The position numbers were made by a program, and so were the translations under genes. Below the pieces are notes generated by a model. It was not told where the DNA came from. It saw only the letters and a list, made by a program, of their open reading frames with translations, and made no database searches. 64,000 nucleotides of DNA from Burkholderia metallica (GTDB lineage Bacteria; Pseudomonadota; Gammaproteobacteria; Burkholderiales; Burkholderiaceae). Numbering within the stretch: the first letter of the stretch is position 1; each line of letters begins with the position of its first letter. Shown here one piece after another: positions 48,183 through 60,481 of the stretch. The stretch lies in assembly GCF_902832845.1 (NCBI RefSeq), contig NZ_CADFDB010000003.1:511265-575264 (forward strand). The letters run 5' to 3'.

Positions 48183-49376
48183 TCAGTCGGCCTGCTTGCG
48201 CAGGAAAGCAGGGATGTCGTAGGTGTCGACACCCTTCTCCTGCAGCGCCTGCACGTGCGATGCCGCGGTTTCGCGCGAATTGCGCCACACCGCCGGCGTA
48301 TCGAGCGCGCCGTAGTCGGCCGTGCTGACGTGCGGCTGCGCATAGCCGTGCGACACCGCGCTGACCGGCTGGTTGTCCGTACCGGTGCGCAGCAGCGTCA
48401 TCGGAGCCGATTGCTGCTTCTTCGCCGCACGGCCCAGACCCGTCGCCACGACCGTCACGCGCAGTGCATCGCCCATCGCGTCGTCGTACACCGCACCGAA
48501 GATCACCGTGGCATCTTCCGCCGCGTAGCTCTTGATCGTGTTCATCACTTCGCGCGTTTCCGACAGGCGCAGCGAACGGCTCGACGTGATGTTGACCAGC
48601 ACGCCGCGCGCGCCCGACAGATCGACGCCTTCGAGCAGCGGGCTCGCCACGGCCTGTTCCGCCGCGAGGCGTGCGCGATCGACGCCGGCAACCGTCGCCG
48701 TGCCCATCATCGCCTTGCCCTGCTCGCCCATCACCGTCTTCACGTCTTCGAAGTCGACGTTCACGAGGCCGTCGACATTGATGATTTCAGCGATGCCTGC
48801 CACCGCGTTGTTCAACACGTCGTCCGCGCACTGGAAGCACTTGTCCATCTCGGCGTCGTCGCCCATCACGTCGAACAGCTTGTCGTTCAGCACGACGATC
48901 AGCGAGTCGACGTGATCCTCCAGTTGCTGCGAGCCGGCTTCAGCGACGCGCATGCGCTTGCCGCCTTCGAACTCGAACGGCTTGCTGACGACACCAACCG
49001 TCAGGATGCCCATCTCCTTCGCGATCTGCGCGACCACCGGGGCCGCGCCCGTGCCCGTGCCACCGCCCATGCCGGCCGTGATGAACACCATGTGCGCGCC
49101 GCGCAGTGCGTCGGCGATGCGCTCACGCGCCTCTTCCGCTGCCGCACGACCCATTTCCGGCTTCGCACCGGCGCCAAGACCCGTGTTGCCGAGCTGGATC
49201 ACCGACGATGCGCGCGAACGCGACAGCGCCTGTGCATCCGTGTTCATCACGATGAAGTCGACGCCCTGCACGCCACGGTTGATCATGTGCTGGACGGCAT
49301 TGCCGCCAGCGCCGCCAACGCCGACCACCTTGATGATGGTGCCGTTGGTTTCGGTTTCCAGCATTTCGAATTCCAT
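48183..49376 (-). CDS. ftsZ: Cell division GTPase FtsZ
   Basis: It polymerises into the Z ring that organises division. The protein is 397 residues. The tubulin signature GGGTGTG is at residues 104-110. The C-terminal conserved peptide DIPAFLRKQAD is the FtsA/ZipA binding site. The linker before it is about 50 residues. The ATG at 49376 begins MEFEMLET. A 117-base gap separates it from ftsA. Division partners ftsA, ftsQ and ftsW are in the same cluster. Confidence 0.99.
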   Translation of the reverse strand: MEFEMLETETNGTIIKVVGVGGAGGNAVQHMINRGVQGVDFIVMNTDAQALSRSRASSVIQLGNTGLGAGAKPEMGRAAAEEARERIADALRGAHMVFITAGMGGGTGTGAAPVVAQIAKEMGILTVGVVSKPFEFEGGKRMRVAEAGSQQLEDHVDSLIVVLNDKLFDVMGDDAEMDKCFQCADDVLNNAVAGIAEIINVDGLVNVDFEDVKTVMGEQGKAMMGTATVAGVDRARLAAEQAVASPLLEGVDLSGARGVLVNITSSRSLRLSETREVMNTIKSYAAEDATVIFGAVYDDAMGDALRVTVVATGLGRAAKKQQSAPMTLLRTGTDNQPVSAVSHGYAQPHVSTADYGALDTPAVWRNSRETAASHVQALQEKGVDTYDIPAFLRKQAD

Positions 49377-49493
49377 TGTTGCCTCCGTCAAGAGAATGAC
49401 TGCTACTCGGCCGTTATTCGGCAGGAGATCGGGCAACCCCCTGTCGCGCGCCAGCCGCCGGCACCAGCGCGAATTTCGATTCTGTTCGGTTCG

Positions 49494-50726
49494 TCAGAAG
49501 TTGCTCAGGAACCATTCCTTCATCCGCGAGAACACCTGCCCCGCGTTGCCGGACTGCACGGCGACCTTGCGGCCGCGCATGCGCTGAGCGCTGCCTTCGA
49601 CGAGCAGCCCCATCGCCGTCGAGTAGCGCGGATTGCGCACGACGTCGGCGAGGCCACCTGCATACTCCGGCGCGCCGATGCGCACCGGTTTCAGGAAAAT
49701 GTCTTCGCCGAGCTCGACCATGCCGGGCATCATCGATGCACCGCCGGTAATGACCACGCCGGAGCTCAGCAGTTCTTCGTAACCCGATTCGCGCACGACC
49801 TGCTGCACGAGCGAGAACAGTTCCTCGACGCGCGGCTCGATCACGGCCGCAAGCGCCTGGCGCGACAGCGTGCGCGGGCCGCGTTCGCCGAGGCCCGGCA
49901 CTTCCACCATTTCGTCCGGATCGGCGAGCGCCTGCTTCGCGATCCCGTAGCCGACCTTGATGTCTTCCGCATCCGGCGTCGGCGTGCGCAGCGCCATCGC
50001 GATGTCGCTCGTGATCTGGTCGCCGGCGATCGGAATCACCGCGGTGTGACGAATCGCGCCTTCCGCGAAGATCGCGATGTCCGTCGTGCCGCCGCCGATG
50101 TCGACCAGCACCACGCCGAGATCCTTCTCGTCCTCCGTCAGCACCGCCAGCGACGACGCGAGCGGCTGCAGGATCAGGTCGTTCACTTCCAGCCCGCAGC
50201 GGCGCACGCACTTGACGATGTTCTGCGCGGCGCTCACCGCGCCCGTCACGATGTGCACCTTCACTTCCAGCCGGATGCCGCTCATCCCGATCGGCTCGCG
50301 CACGTCTTCCTGGCCGTCGATGATGAATTCCTGCGTGAGAATGTGCAGCACCTGCTGGTCGGTCGGGATGTTGATCGCCTTCGCGGTCTCGATCACGCGC
50401 GCGACGTCCGTCTGCGTGACCTCCTTGTCCTTGATCGCGACCATCCCGCTCGAGTTGAAGCTGCGGATGTGGCTGCCCGCGATCCCCGTGAATACGTTGG
50501 TGATCTTGCAGTCGGCCATCAGCTCGGCTTCCTCGAGCGCGCGCTGGATCGACTGCACAGTGGCCTCGATGTTGACCACCACACCTTTCTTCAGACCCTT
50601 CGACTCGCTCTGGCCGAGACCGATCACCTCGTAGTGGCCTTCGCCCTTCAGCTCGGCGACGATGGCCACCACCTTCGACGTGCCGATGTCGAGGGAAACC
50701 AGCAGATCCTTGTAGTCTTTGCTCAT
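49494..50726 (-). CDS. ftsA: Cell division protein FtsA
   Basis: This actin-like ATPase tethers FtsZ to the membrane. The protein is 410 residues. The N-terminal phosphate-1 motif LDIGTSKV is near residue 13. The phosphate-2 segment VVLVDIGGGTTDIAIF is near 204-219. The C-terminal amphipathic helix MKEWFLSNF is the membrane-targeting peptide. The ATG at 50726 begins MSKDYKDLLVSLDIGTS. ftsQ is 26 bases upstream. Confidence 0.99.
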   Translation of the reverse strand: MSKDYKDLLVSLDIGTSKVVAIVAELKGEGHYEVIGLGQSESKGLKKGVVVNIEATVQSIQRALEEAELMADCKITNVFTGIAGSHIRSFNSSGMVAIKDKEVTQTDVARVIETAKAINIPTDQQVLHILTQEFIIDGQEDVREPIGMSGIRLEVKVHIVTGAVSAAQNIVKCVRRCGLEVNDLILQPLASSLAVLTEDEKDLGVVLVDIGGGTTDIAIFAEGAIRHTAVIPIAGDQITSDIAMALRTPTPDAEDIKVGYGIAKQALADPDEMVEVPGLGERGPRTLSRQALAAVIEPRVEELFSLVQQVVRESGYEELLSSGVVITGGASMMPGMVELGEDIFLKPVRIGAPEYAGGLADVVRNPRYSTAMGLLVEGSAQRMRGRKVAVQSGNAGQVFSRMKEWFLSNF

Positions 50727-50752
50727 AAAGTGCTCTTGCGTGTGATCTCTCG

Positions 50753-51505
50753 TTACTTCTTGCGCTTGTCGGTATCGGTCAGGAACCGCATGCCTGCCGC
50801 GCGAATCGCGAATCCGTTCGGATAGCGCAGGTCCGCGTACTCGATGTCGTTGCCCCAACGCTCCGTGACGGCCGGCCAGGCCGCGACCAGGCGCTGGCTC
50901 CGGTCATGCAGCGATTCGCTGTTGCGTTCCTTGCCCAGCTCGACCTGCATCCCGTTCGACAGCTTCACCGTCCACGCGTACCGCGCCGACAGCGTCACTT
51001 CTTCCGGCGCCGCCTTCAGCGGCGCAAACCATTTCCCGAAGTCGCGATACCGCGTGACGACTTCCTTCGCACTGCCCTCCGGGCCGTCGAACGCCGGCAG
51101 CGCCTGATCGAGCTCGCCCTGGTTCGCGGTGAACAGCTCGCCGTCGACGCTCACGAGCTGGTCGCTGCCCCAGGTCCCGAGCGGTTTGTACTCCTCGAGC
51201 GTGACAGCCAGCGCATTCGGCCACACCCGGCGCACGCTCGCGTGACGCACCCAGGGCATCTGCTCGAACGCGGCGCGCGCCGCATCGAGATCGACCGTGA
51301 AGAAATTGCCCTTCAGCCGGCCGACCACGCCCGCACGCACCGTCGGCGAATTGATGTGCTCGGTGTCGCCGTCGATCCGGATTTCCCGCAACGCGAACAT
51401 CGGGCGCTGGATCAGCCAGTAGCAACCGGCCGCCGCCAACACGAGCAGCAGCAGCGCGTACAGCGCGCTGGCGGCAAGGTTGAGTTGGCGAACGTTGTTC
51501 CACAT
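50753..51505 (-). CDS. ftsQ: Cell division protein FtsQ
   Basis: It is a bitopic inner-membrane divisome scaffold. The protein is 250 residues. One helix (about residues 12-34) is followed by the periplasmic POTRA domain (about 38-107, FALREIRIDGDTEHI) and the FtsQ beta domain. It starts at MWNNVRQLNL, 19 bases after ddl, as in other dcw clusters. Confidence 0.97.
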   Translation of the reverse strand: MWNNVRQLNLAASALYALLLLVLAAAGCYWLIQRPMFALREIRIDGDTEHINSPTVRAGVVGRLKGNFFTVDLDAARAAFEQMPWVRHASVRRVWPNALAVTLEEYKPLGTWGSDQLVSVDGELFTANQGELDQALPAFDGPEGSAKEVVTRYRDFGKWFAPLKAAPEEVTLSARYAWTVKLSNGMQVELGKERNSESLHDRSQRLVAAWPAVTERWGNDIEYADLRYPNGFAIRAAGMRFLTDTDKRKK

Positions 51506-51524
51506 ACGTCGTTCCGTTCCTGCG

Positions 51525-52466
51525 TCAGTCGTTGAGCGTGAGCGACAGCACCTTCACGACCAGCTCCGAATAGCTGATGCCGACCGCGCGCGCGGCCTTC
51601 GGCGGCAGCGAGTGGTCGGTCATGCCCGGCGCGGTGTTCACTTCCAGGAAATACGCGTTGCCGTCGGCGTCGAGCATGAAATCCGCGCGGCCCCAGTCGG
51701 TGCAGCCGAGCACGTCGAACGCGCGCCGCGCGATGCGCTTCAGCTCCGCTTCCTTGTCGGCCGGCAGCCCGCACGGAATCAGGTATTGCGTGTCGTCGGC
51801 GATGTACTTCGCGTGATAGTCGTAGAACTCGCCGGCCGGCACGATCTTGATCACCGGCAGGTCGAGATCGCCGGCGATGCACGCGGTGTATTCGCCGCCG
51901 CCCTCGATGCTCTTCTCGACGATCACAATCGGGTCGTGCGTCGCGGCTTCCTCGAGCGCGGCCGGCAGAGCGTCGGCCGTCTTCACCTTCAGCACCGCGA
52001 CGCTCGAGCCTTCGCTCGCCGGCTTCACGAACAGCGGCAGGCCCAGCTTCGCGACGATGTCGGTCGCGCGCGCGGCCAGGTCGTCGCCGCGCATCACCGT
52101 CTCGAACGGCGGCGTCGGCACGCCCGTCTGCTGCCACACGAGCTTCGTGCGGAACTTGTCGAGGCCGAGCGCCGATCCGAGCACGCCGCTGCCCGTGTAG
52201 CGAATGCCGTAGAAATCGAGCGCGCCCTGGATCTGGCCGTTCTCGCCGTAGCCGCCGTGCAGCGCGTTGAACGCGCGCACGAACCCTTCTTCCTTCAGCG
52301 CGGACAGCGGCCGCTCGGCCGGGTCGAACGGATGCGCATCGACGCCCGCGTCGCGCAGGCCCTGCAGCACGAGGCGGCCCGAGGTGAGCGACACCTCGCG
52401 CTCGGCGGATTCGCCGCCGAACAACACCGCCACCTTGCCGAAACGTTTCGGATCGATCCCGCTCAT
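51525..52466 (-). CDS. ddl: D-alanine--D-alanine ligase
   Basis: It joins two D-alanines to make the dipeptide substrate of MurF. The protein is 313 residues with an ATP-grasp fold. [17 protein letters not shown] at the N-terminus and [15 protein letters not shown]-like NTxPGMT motif near 278 are typical. It is one base away from murC, and is presumably the B-type housekeeping ligase of the dcw cluster. Confidence 0.98.
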   Translation of the reverse strand: MSGIDPKRFGKVAVLFGGESAEREVSLTSGRLVLQGLRDAGVDAHPFDPAERPLSALKEEGFVRAFNALHGGYGENGQIQGALDFYGIRYTGSGVLGSALGLDKFRTKLVWQQTGVPTPPFETVMRGDDLAARATDIVAKLGLPLFVKPASEGSSVAVLKVKTADALPAALEEAATHDPIVIVEKSIEGGGEYTACIAGDLDLPVIKIVPAGEFYDYHAKYIADDTQYLIPCGLPADKEAELKRIARRAFDVLGCTDWGRADFMLDADGNAYFLEVNTAPGMTDHSLPPKAARAVGISYSELVVKVLSLTLND

Positions 52467-52467
52467 G

Positions 52468-53865
<1,398 letters not shown>

Positions 53866-53936
53866 GTCAGCCTCCGCCGGGCCGCTCCGTGCTTCGATGG
53901 AAGCGCCCGCGGGAGACGGGGGGGCTGAGCCCGCCC

Positions 53937-53960
53937 GAGCGAACGAAGTGAGCGTGGGGG
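53937..53960. repeat. Short intergenic repeat-like element between murC and murG
   Basis: The 100-base gap between murG and murC contains GAGCGAACGAAGTGAGCG (53937-53954), flanked by G-runs at 53918-53924 and 53956-53960. GAGCG occurs at both ends as a direct repeat. Similar short sequences next to G- or C-runs are, as I recall, common between genes in Burkholderia-type genomes; copy number cannot be checked here. Confidence 0.35.
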
Positions 53961-53965
53961 TTGTT

Positions 53966-55069
53966 TCATTTCAGTGTTTCCAGGTTCGCGCCGGCCGCCT
54001 TCGCGCACACGCGCGCGACTTCGTCGGTGGCCTCGGGCTTCGCGAGCGAGCGCGAACGTTCCGCCATGTCCGCGAGCGATGCCCGCGACTGGCCGCGCAG
54101 CCAGTCGGCGAGCAGTTCCGCCGACAGGACGCGTTGTTGCACCAGCACGGCCGCGCCCGCATCGGCGAGGAACGCGGCGTTGCTCGTCTGGTGATCGTCG
54201 ACCGCGTACGGGAACGGCACGAACAGCGCCGCCACGCCCACCGCCGCGATCTCCGACACCGTCATCGCGCCCGACCGGCAGATCACCAGATCCGCCGCCG
54301 CATACGCGGCTGCCATGTCGTCGATGAACGGCACGAGCCGCACGTTTTCGCCGGCCGCGAAACCGGCCGCTTCGTAATTCGCCTTCAATGCGTCGATGTG
54401 CTTCGCGCCGGCCTGGTGCACGACGCGCGGGCGTTCGCCCGGCGCCAGCAGCGCCAGCGCGCGCGGCACGACTTCGTTCAGCGCGGCCGCCCCGAGGCTG
54501 CCGCCGACGACCAGCACGTTCAGCGGGCCGCTGCGCGACGCATAGCGTGCTTTGGGCGCTTCCGTGCCGGCAAGTTCCGCGCGAATCGGGTTACCCGTCC
54601 ATTCCGCGTGCGGCAGCGCGCCGGGGAACGCGACGAGCACGCGTTTCGCGAATTTCGCGAGCACCTTGTTCGTCAGGCCCGCGATCGAATTCTGTTCGTG
54701 CAGCACGAGCGGACGCCCCGACAGCGCGGTCATCACGCCCGCCGGGAACGTGATGTAGCCGCCCATTCCGAGCACGACGTCGGGCCGCACGCGCCGCAGC
54801 GCGGCAAGGCTCTGCCCGCATGCGCGCAGCAGGTTGAACGGCAGCGTCAGCTTGGTCTTCAGGCCCTTGCCGCGCAGCCCGCCGAACCGAACGTACTCCA
54901 TCGGAATGCCGTGCTTCGGCACGAGCGTCGCTTCCATGCCGGCCGGATTGCCGAGCCAGACGACGCGCCAGCCCGCCGCTTCCATCCGGTGCGCGACCGC
55001 GAGCCCCGGGAACACGTGGCCCCCGGTGCCGCCTGCCATCACCATCAGCGTGCGTTGCGACGCGGTCAT
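53966..55069 (-). CDS. murG: Undecaprenyldiphospho-muramoylpentapeptide beta-N-acetylglucosaminyltransferase
   Basis: It adds GlcNAc to lipid I, giving lipid II, on the inner face of the membrane. The protein is 367 residues. The N-terminal [14 protein letters not shown] (near residue 13) is the GT28 donor loop, and HEQNSIAG near 124 is the acceptor site. [15 protein letters not shown] near 266 contacts UDP-GlcNAc. The ATG at 55069 overlaps the ftsW stop by four bases. Confidence 0.99.
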   Translation of the reverse strand: MTASQRTLMVMAGGTGGHVFPGLAVAHRMEAAGWRVVWLGNPAGMEATLVPKHGIPMEYVRFGGLRGKGLKTKLTLPFNLLRACGQSLAALRRVRPDVVLGMGGYITFPAGVMTALSGRPLVLHEQNSIAGLTNKVLAKFAKRVLVAFPGALPHAEWTGNPIRAELAGTEAPKARYASRSGPLNVLVVGGSLGAAALNEVVPRALALLAPGERPRVVHQAGAKHIDALKANYEAAGFAAGENVRLVPFIDDMAAAYAAADLVICRSGAMTVSEIAAVGVAALFVPFPYAVDDHQTSNAAFLADAGAAVLVQQRVLSAELLADWLRGQSRASLADMAERSRSLAKPEATDEVARVCAKAAGANLETLK

Positions 55070-56349
55070 ACCTTCCCTCCGCGCATCAGCACCCGGTTTT
55101 CGTAGTCGACCCGCAGCAGCACCGCGAGCGCGACGCAGTTCAGCAGAATGCCCGAACCGCCGTAGCTCACGAGCGGCAGCGTCAGGCCCTTGGTCGGCAG
55201 CAGCCCGAGGTTCACGCCCATGTTGATGAAGGTCTGCGCGCCGAACCAGATGCCGATACCCTTCGCCATCAGGCCCGCGAACGTGCGATCGAGCGCGAGC
55301 GCCTGGCGGCCGATCTCGAACGCGCGGCGCACGATCCAGTAGAACAGCAGGATCACGACCAGCACGCCGACGAAGCCGAGCTCCTCGCCGATCACCGCGA
55401 GGATGAAGTCGGTATGCGCTTCCGGCAGGTAGTTCAGCTTCTCGACGCTGCCGCCGAGGCCGACGCCGAACCACTCGCCGCGGCCGAACGCGATCAGCGA
55501 GTGCGTGAGCTGGTACGCCTTGCCCTGCGCGTAGCGCTCGTCCCACGGATCGAGGTACGCGAAGATCCGCTCGCGCCGCCACGGCGACAGCCACACCAGC
55601 ATCGTGAAGGTGCCGATCGCCGTCGCGACGAGGCCGCCGAACAGCTTGCCGTTCACGCCGCCGAGGAACAGCACGCCCATCGCGATCGCGGCGACCACCA
55701 TGAACGCGCCCATGTCCGGCTCGAGCAGCAGCAGCGCGCCGACCAGGCCGACCGCGAACGCCATCGGCAGGAAGCCCTTCGCGAAGCTCTGCATGTACTC
55801 CTGCTTGCGCACCGTGTAGTTCGCCGCGTAGATCGTCACCGCGAGCTTCATGATTTCCGACGGCTGCATGTTCGTGATGCCGAGCGGAATCCAGCGGCGC
55901 GCACCGTTCACGCCCTTGCCGACGTGCGGGATCAGCACGATCACGAGGCCGACCAGCGCGATCAGGAAGAGCTGCGGCGCGTACTTGTCCCACGTCGACA
56001 CCGGCACGCGGAACGCGATCACCGCCGCGACGAAGGCGACCGCGAGCGAAATGCAGTGGCGCATCAGGAACGCGTAATCGTGATACGACGCGTATTTCGG
56101 CGAATCGGGCATCGCGATCGACGCCGAATACACCATCACGACGCCCAGCCCGAGCAGCGCGATCGCGACCCACAGCAGCGAGTAGTCGAAGTCGAGCATC
56201 CGCGAACGGCTCGGGCGCACGCCGTTGACGACGCTCGCGAGGCCGCCCGTCGCGGCGCGCGTGGCCGATGCGACGCGGCCGCCCGCGGCATTGCCGCCGG
56301 TGTCGCGCCGGTCGTTGAAACGGGAGACGAGGCGATCGGACCAGCTCAT
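55066..56349 (-). CDS. ftsW: Lipid II glycosyltransferase FtsW (SEDS)
   Basis: This SEDS-family protein polymerises lipid II at the septum together with FtsI. The protein is 427 residues with about ten membrane helices. The first 50 residues are cytosolic and basic. EPDMGAFMV near residue 213 and [18 protein letters not shown] near 352 are conserved SEDS regions. The ATG at 56349 overlaps murD by four bases. The upstream open frame is the murD complement and not part of the gene. Confidence 0.98.
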   Translation of the reverse strand: MSWSDRLVSRFNDRRDTGGNAAGGRVASATRAATGGLASVVNGVRPSRSRMLDFDYSLLWVAIALLGLGVVMVYSASIAMPDSPKYASYHDYAFLMRHCISLAVAFVAAVIAFRVPVSTWDKYAPQLFLIALVGLVIVLIPHVGKGVNGARRWIPLGITNMQPSEIMKLAVTIYAANYTVRKQEYMQSFAKGFLPMAFAVGLVGALLLLEPDMGAFMVVAAIAMGVLFLGGVNGKLFGGLVATAIGTFTMLVWLSPWRRERIFAYLDPWDERYAQGKAYQLTHSLIAFGRGEWFGVGLGGSVEKLNYLPEAHTDFILAVIGEELGFVGVLVVILLFYWIVRRAFEIGRQALALDRTFAGLMAKGIGIWFGAQTFINMGVNLGLLPTKGLTLPLVSYGGSGILLNCVALAVLLRVDYENRVLMRGGKV

Positions 56350-57872
56350 GGCGTCGCTCCTTTGTCGATGGCGATTTCGTCGACCGCCGCGCGGAACACT
56401 TCCGCGCGATGGGCGTAGTTCCTGAACATGTCGAGGCTCGCGCACGCGGGCGACAGCAGCACCGCATCGCCCGGTTCGGCGAGTTCGGCCGCCGCGTGCA
56501 CCGCGCCTTCGAGCGTCGCGTGATCGACGAGCGGCACGCCCGTTTCGGCGAGCGTGTCGCGGATCGCCGGGGCGTCGCGGCCGATCAGCATCACCGCGCG
56601 GCACCAGCGCGCGACCGGCGCGACCAGCGGCGCGAAGTCCTGGCCCTTGCCGTCGCCGCCGGCGATCAGCACGGCCTTCTGCGCCAGCCCGTCGAGTGCG
56701 GCCACCGTCGCGCCGACGTTCGTGCCCTTGCTGTCGTCGACGTAGTCGACGTCGTCGATCGTCGCGATCACTTCGACGCGATGCGCTTCGCCGCGGTATT
56801 CGCGCAGCGCATGCAGCAGCGGCGCAGCCGGCAGGTCGATTGCGCGGGCGAGCGCGAACGCGGCCAGCGCGTTCGCGGCGTTGTGCAGCCCGCGGATGCG
56901 CAGCGCGTCGGCCGGCATCAGGCGCTTCTGCGCGATGTCGGGCGTATGCGCGGCGTCGCGCTTGCGCCGGCGGGTCGTCGGCGCCGCTTCGTCCGGCGCG
57001 TCGCGATCGATGGCTTCGACCAGCCACGCGATGCCGTTGTCGCGCGACAGCCCGTAGTCGCCGTCCTGCACCGGTTCGTTCAGCCCGAACGTGACCGTGC
57101 GCGGCGCATCGGCCGCGCCGGCTGCCGGCGCGAATTTCATCACCGCCGCATCGTCGCGGTTCAGCACGCGCGTCGTCGTCGCGCCGAAGATCCGGCCCTT
57201 CGCTTGCGCATACGCGTCGAAGCTGCCGTGCCAGTCGAGGTGGTCCTGCGTGATGTTGAGGATCGCGGCCGCATCGGGCGCGAACGTGCGCGCGGTTTCG
57301 AGCTGGAAGCTCGACAGTTCGAGCACCCACACGTCGGGCAGCGCGGTTTCGTCGATCGCGTTCGCGAGCCGGTCGAGCATCGCCGGGCTGATGTTGCCCG
57401 CGATCGCGACCTTCTTGCCCGAGCGCTGGCACAGCAGGCCCGTGAGGCTCGTCGTCGTGGTCTTGCCGTTGGTGCCGGTAATCGCGAGCACCTTCGGCTG
57501 GTAGCCGCTCGTGCCGAGCGCGCGCAGCGCCTGCGCGAAGAATTCCAGTTCGCCCCACACCGCGATGCCGCGCTCGTTCGCGGCCGCGACCAGCGCCGCG
57601 AGCGCCGGCTCGAGCAGCGACAGCCCGGGGCTCAGCCCGACGATCTCGACGCCGCCGTCGAGCAGCGCGGGCGTGAACGCCCCGCCGACGAATTCCGCAT
57701 CGATGCCTTCGGCCTGCAGCGCGGCAAGGTTCGGCGGCGCCTCGCGGGTATCGGCAATGCGCAGCCGGCACCCGTGCCTCGCGCACCATCGCGCGATCGC
57801 GAGACCCGATTCCCCGAGCCCCAGTACGAGCACCATCGGCCGTTGCCGATCTCCAAACATCTCGCCAGACAT
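56346..57872 (-). CDS. murD: UDP-N-acetylmuramoylalanine--D-glutamate ligase
   Basis: It adds D-Glu to UDP-MurNAc-L-Ala. The protein is 508 residues, about 70 longer than E. coli MurD (438). The N-terminal Rossmann-like [12 protein letters not shown] and ATP loop [10 protein letters not shown] near residue 138 are normal. An extra basic segment near residues 293-315 ([13 protein letters not shown]) precedes the conserved [11 protein letters not shown]. The insertion is probably a surface loop. Start [10 protein letters not shown] at 57872; a second ATG (MFGDRQ) is four codons later. Confidence 0.96.
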   Translation of the reverse strand: MSGEMFGDRQRPMVLVLGLGESGLAIARWCARHGCRLRIADTREAPPNLAALQAEGIDAEFVGGAFTPALLDGGVEIVGLSPGLSLLEPALAALVAAANERGIAVWGELEFFAQALRALGTSGYQPKVLAITGTNGKTTTTSLTGLLCQRSGKKVAIAGNISPAMLDRLANAIDETALPDVWVLELSSFQLETARTFAPDAAAILNITQDHLDWHGSFDAYAQAKGRIFGATTTRVLNRDDAAVMKFAPAAGAADAPRTVTFGLNEPVQDGDYGLSRDNGIAWLVEAIDRDAPDEAAPTTRRRKRDAAHTPDIAQKRLMPADALRIRGLHNAANALAAFALARAIDLPAAPLLHALREYRGEAHRVEVIATIDDVDYVDDSKGTNVGATVAALDGLAQKAVLIAGGDGKGQDFAPLVAPVARWCRAVMLIGRDAPAIRDTLAETGVPLVDHATLEGAVHAAAELAEPGDAVLLSPACASLDMFRNYAHRAEVFRAAVDEIAIDKGATP

Positions 57873-57888
57873 CCTTGTTACCTTTCCT

Positions 57889-59058
57889 TTACCGCAGCTT
57901 GAGGGTGGTCAGACCGAACAGGCACAGCATCAGCGTGATGATCCAGAAACGCACGACCACCTGCGTTTCCTTCCAGCCGGACAATTCGAAATGGTGATGC
58001 AGCGGCGCCATCTTCAACAGGCGGCGCCCTTCGCCATAGCGCTTTTTCGTGTACTTGAACCACGAAACCTGCAGCATCACCGACAGCGTTTCCGCGACGA
58101 AGATGCCGCCCATGATGAACAGCACGATTTCCTGGCGCACGATCACCGCGACCGTGCCGAGCGCGCCGCCGAGGGCCAGCGCGCCGACGTCGCCCATGAA
58201 CACCTGCGCGGGGTGCGTGTTGTACCAGAGGAACGCGAGCCCTGCCCCGCCCATCGCGGAACAGAAGATCAGCAGTTCGCCCGCGCCCGGGATGTGCGGG
58301 AACAGCAGGTATTTTGAATAGACCGCGCTGCCCATCACGTACGCGAACACACCCAGCGATGCGCCGACCAGCACGACCGGCATGATCACGAGACCGTCGA
58401 GGCCGTCGGTCAGGTTCACCGCGTTGCTCGCGCCGACGATCACGAAGTAGGTCAGCACGATGAAGCCCCATACGCCGAGCGGATAGCTGATCGACTTCAG
58501 GAACGGCAGCATCAGGTCGGCGCGTGCCGGCAGGCCCATCGACAGCCCGCTCCTCACCCACGCCATGAACAGGTCGAACACGCGCACGTTGTTCGCCTCG
58601 GACACGCTGAACGCGAGGTACACGGCCGCGAACAGCCCGATCACCGATTGCCAGAAATACTTCTCGCGCGACGACATCCCGCGCGGGTCCTTGTGAACGA
58701 CCTTGCGGTAATCGTCGACCCAGCCGATCACGCCGAAGCCGAACGTGACGAGCATCACGATCCAGATGAAACGGTTCGTCAGGTCGCCCCACAGCAGCGT
58801 CGCGACCGCGATGCCGATCAGGATCAGCACGCCGCCCATCGTCGGCGTGCCGGACTTGACGAGGTGGGTCTGCGGGCCGTCCTTGCGCACGGCCTGCCCG
58901 ACCTTCATTTGCGTCAGCTTGCGGATCACCCACGGTCCGCACACGAGCCCGATCCCGAGCGCGGTGATGGTGGCCATCACCGCACGGAACGTGAGGTACG
59001 TGAACAAGCGCAAAAAGCTTGCGTCGCCTTGCAGCCATTGCGCCAGCGCCAGCAGCAT
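57889..59058 (-). CDS. mraY: Phospho-N-acetylmuramoyl-pentapeptide transferase
   Basis: It transfers phospho-MurNAc-pentapeptide to undecaprenyl phosphate, making lipid I. The protein is 389 residues with about ten membrane helices. Conserved Asp-containing segments are [12 protein letters not shown] near 104-115 and [12 protein letters not shown] near 213-224, both typical of the family active site. It has 16-base gaps to murF and murD. Confidence 0.99.
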
Positions 59059-59074
59059 GCTTCCTTCCTTCTAC

Positions 59075-60481
59075 TCAGTGTGCAGCGGGCGTCGTGCCCG
59101 CTGCGGGTTGGTTCGTCAGCGCGTCGACCACGCGCTCCATCTTCATGTACCGCGAGCCCTTCACGAGCACCGTCGCCTGCGCGCCGTAGCCCGCCGCGAG
59201 CAGCGCGCCGACCAGCGCGCCGACGTCGTCGAAATGGCGTGCCGTGTCGCCGTACGCCGTGCAGGCGTCGCGCGACGCGTCGCCGAGCGCGAACAGCGCG
59301 TCGATCCCGCGCTCGCGCGCATAGGCACCGACTTCGCGATGGAAGGCCGGACCTTCGTCGCCGACCTCGCCCATGTCGCCGATCACCAGCACGCGCGGCG
59401 CCGGTTGCGCGGCGAGCACGTCGATCGCGGCGCGCATCGAATCGGGATTCGCGTTGTACGTATCGTCGACGATCGTGGCACCCGCGAGGCTGCCTGCGAT
59501 CGCCTGCTTCACCTGCAGCCGGCCCTTGACCGGCTCGAACGATTCGAGGCCCTGCTTGATCGCCGACAGCGCGACGCCGGCGCCGAGCGCCGCGGCCGTC
59601 GCGGCCAGCGCGTTGCGTGCGTTGTGCTCGCCGAGCGCGCGCAGCCGCACCGCGACGGCGCCCGCGGGCGTATCGATCGCGAGTTCGCCGCCGTGAAGAC
59701 GGCCCGTGACCTGCGCGTCGTTCTGCCGTTGGGCATCGTGCAGCGCGAAATCGAGGATCCGGCTGCCGGTCGCCGCGACGCGCCAGATGCCCGCATATGC
59801 ATCGTCGGCCGGGAACACCGCAACGCCGTCCGGCGGCAGCGCGTGAATCACGGCAGCGTGTTCGAGCGCGACGGCTTCGACCGTCGCCATGAACTCCTGG
59901 TGCTCGCGTTGCGCGTTGTTGACGAGCGCGACCGTCGGCGCCGCGACGCGCGCGAGAACGTCGGTTTCTCCCGGGTGGTTCATCCCGATCTCGATCACCG
60001 CGAGACGATGCGCGGCCGACAGGCGCAGCAGCGTCAGCGGCAGACCGACGTCGTTGTTCAGGTTGCCGGCCGTCGCGAGCCGCGCGTCGGCGCCGACCGC
60101 CGCCTTGAAGATCGACGCGATCATTTCCTTGACGGTCGTCTTGCCGTTGCTGCCCGTCACCGCGACGAGCGGCAGCGCGAATCGTTTGCGCCAGCCATGC
60201 GCGAGAGCGCCGAGCGCGGCACGCGTCTCGCCGCCTTCGATCGCCGGCATCGCGACACCCGCCGGCACGTGCGCGACGAGCGCCGCGGCCGCACCGCGTG
60301 CGGCAACGTCGCCGAGGAAGTCGTGCGCGTCGAAGCGCTCGCCTTTCAGCGCGACGAACAGGTCGCCGGGGCCGACCGTGCGGCTGTCCGTCGACACGCG
60401 GTCGAACGTGACGCCCGCGTCGCCGTGAACGGTTGCGCCGGGAATCAGGCGAGCGGCTTCGCCGAGACTGAGCATCGTCAT
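59075..60481 (-). CDS. murF: UDP-N-acetylmuramoyl-tripeptide--D-alanyl-D-alanine ligase
   Basis: It adds D-Ala-D-Ala to the tripeptide, completing the pentapeptide. The protein is 468 residues. The ATP loop GSNGKTTVKE lies near residue 109 and the catalytic EIGMNHPGE near 165. The first ATG of MTMLSLGEAAR overlaps the murE stop by four bases. Confidence 0.98.
   Translation of the reverse strand: MTMLSLGEAARLIPGATVHGDAGVTFDRVSTDSRTVGPGDLFVALKGERFDAHDFLGDVAARGAAAALVAHVPAGVAMPAIEGGETRAALGALAHGWRKRFALPLVAVTGSNGKTTVKEMIASIFKAAVGADARLATAGNLNNDVGLPLTLLRLSAAHRLAVIEIGMNHPGETDVLARVAAPTVALVNNAQREHQEFMATVEAVALEHAAVIHALPPDGVAVFPADDAYAGIWRVAATGSRILDFALHDAQRQNDAQVTGRLHGGELAIDTPAGAVAVRLRALGEHNARNALAATAAALGAGVALSAIKQGLESFEPVKGRLQVKQAIAGSLAGATIVDDTYNANPDSMRAAIDVLAAQPAPRVLVIGDMGEVGDEGPAFHREVGAYARERGIDALFALGDASRDACTAYGDTARHFDDVGALVGALLAAGYGAQATVLVKGSRYMKMERVVDALTNQPAAGTTPAAH

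Noticed and set aside
48174-50825. An 883-codon open frame opposite ftsZ and ftsA
   Set aside because: It spans two well-supported genes and their gap in antisense, and has no family resemblance.
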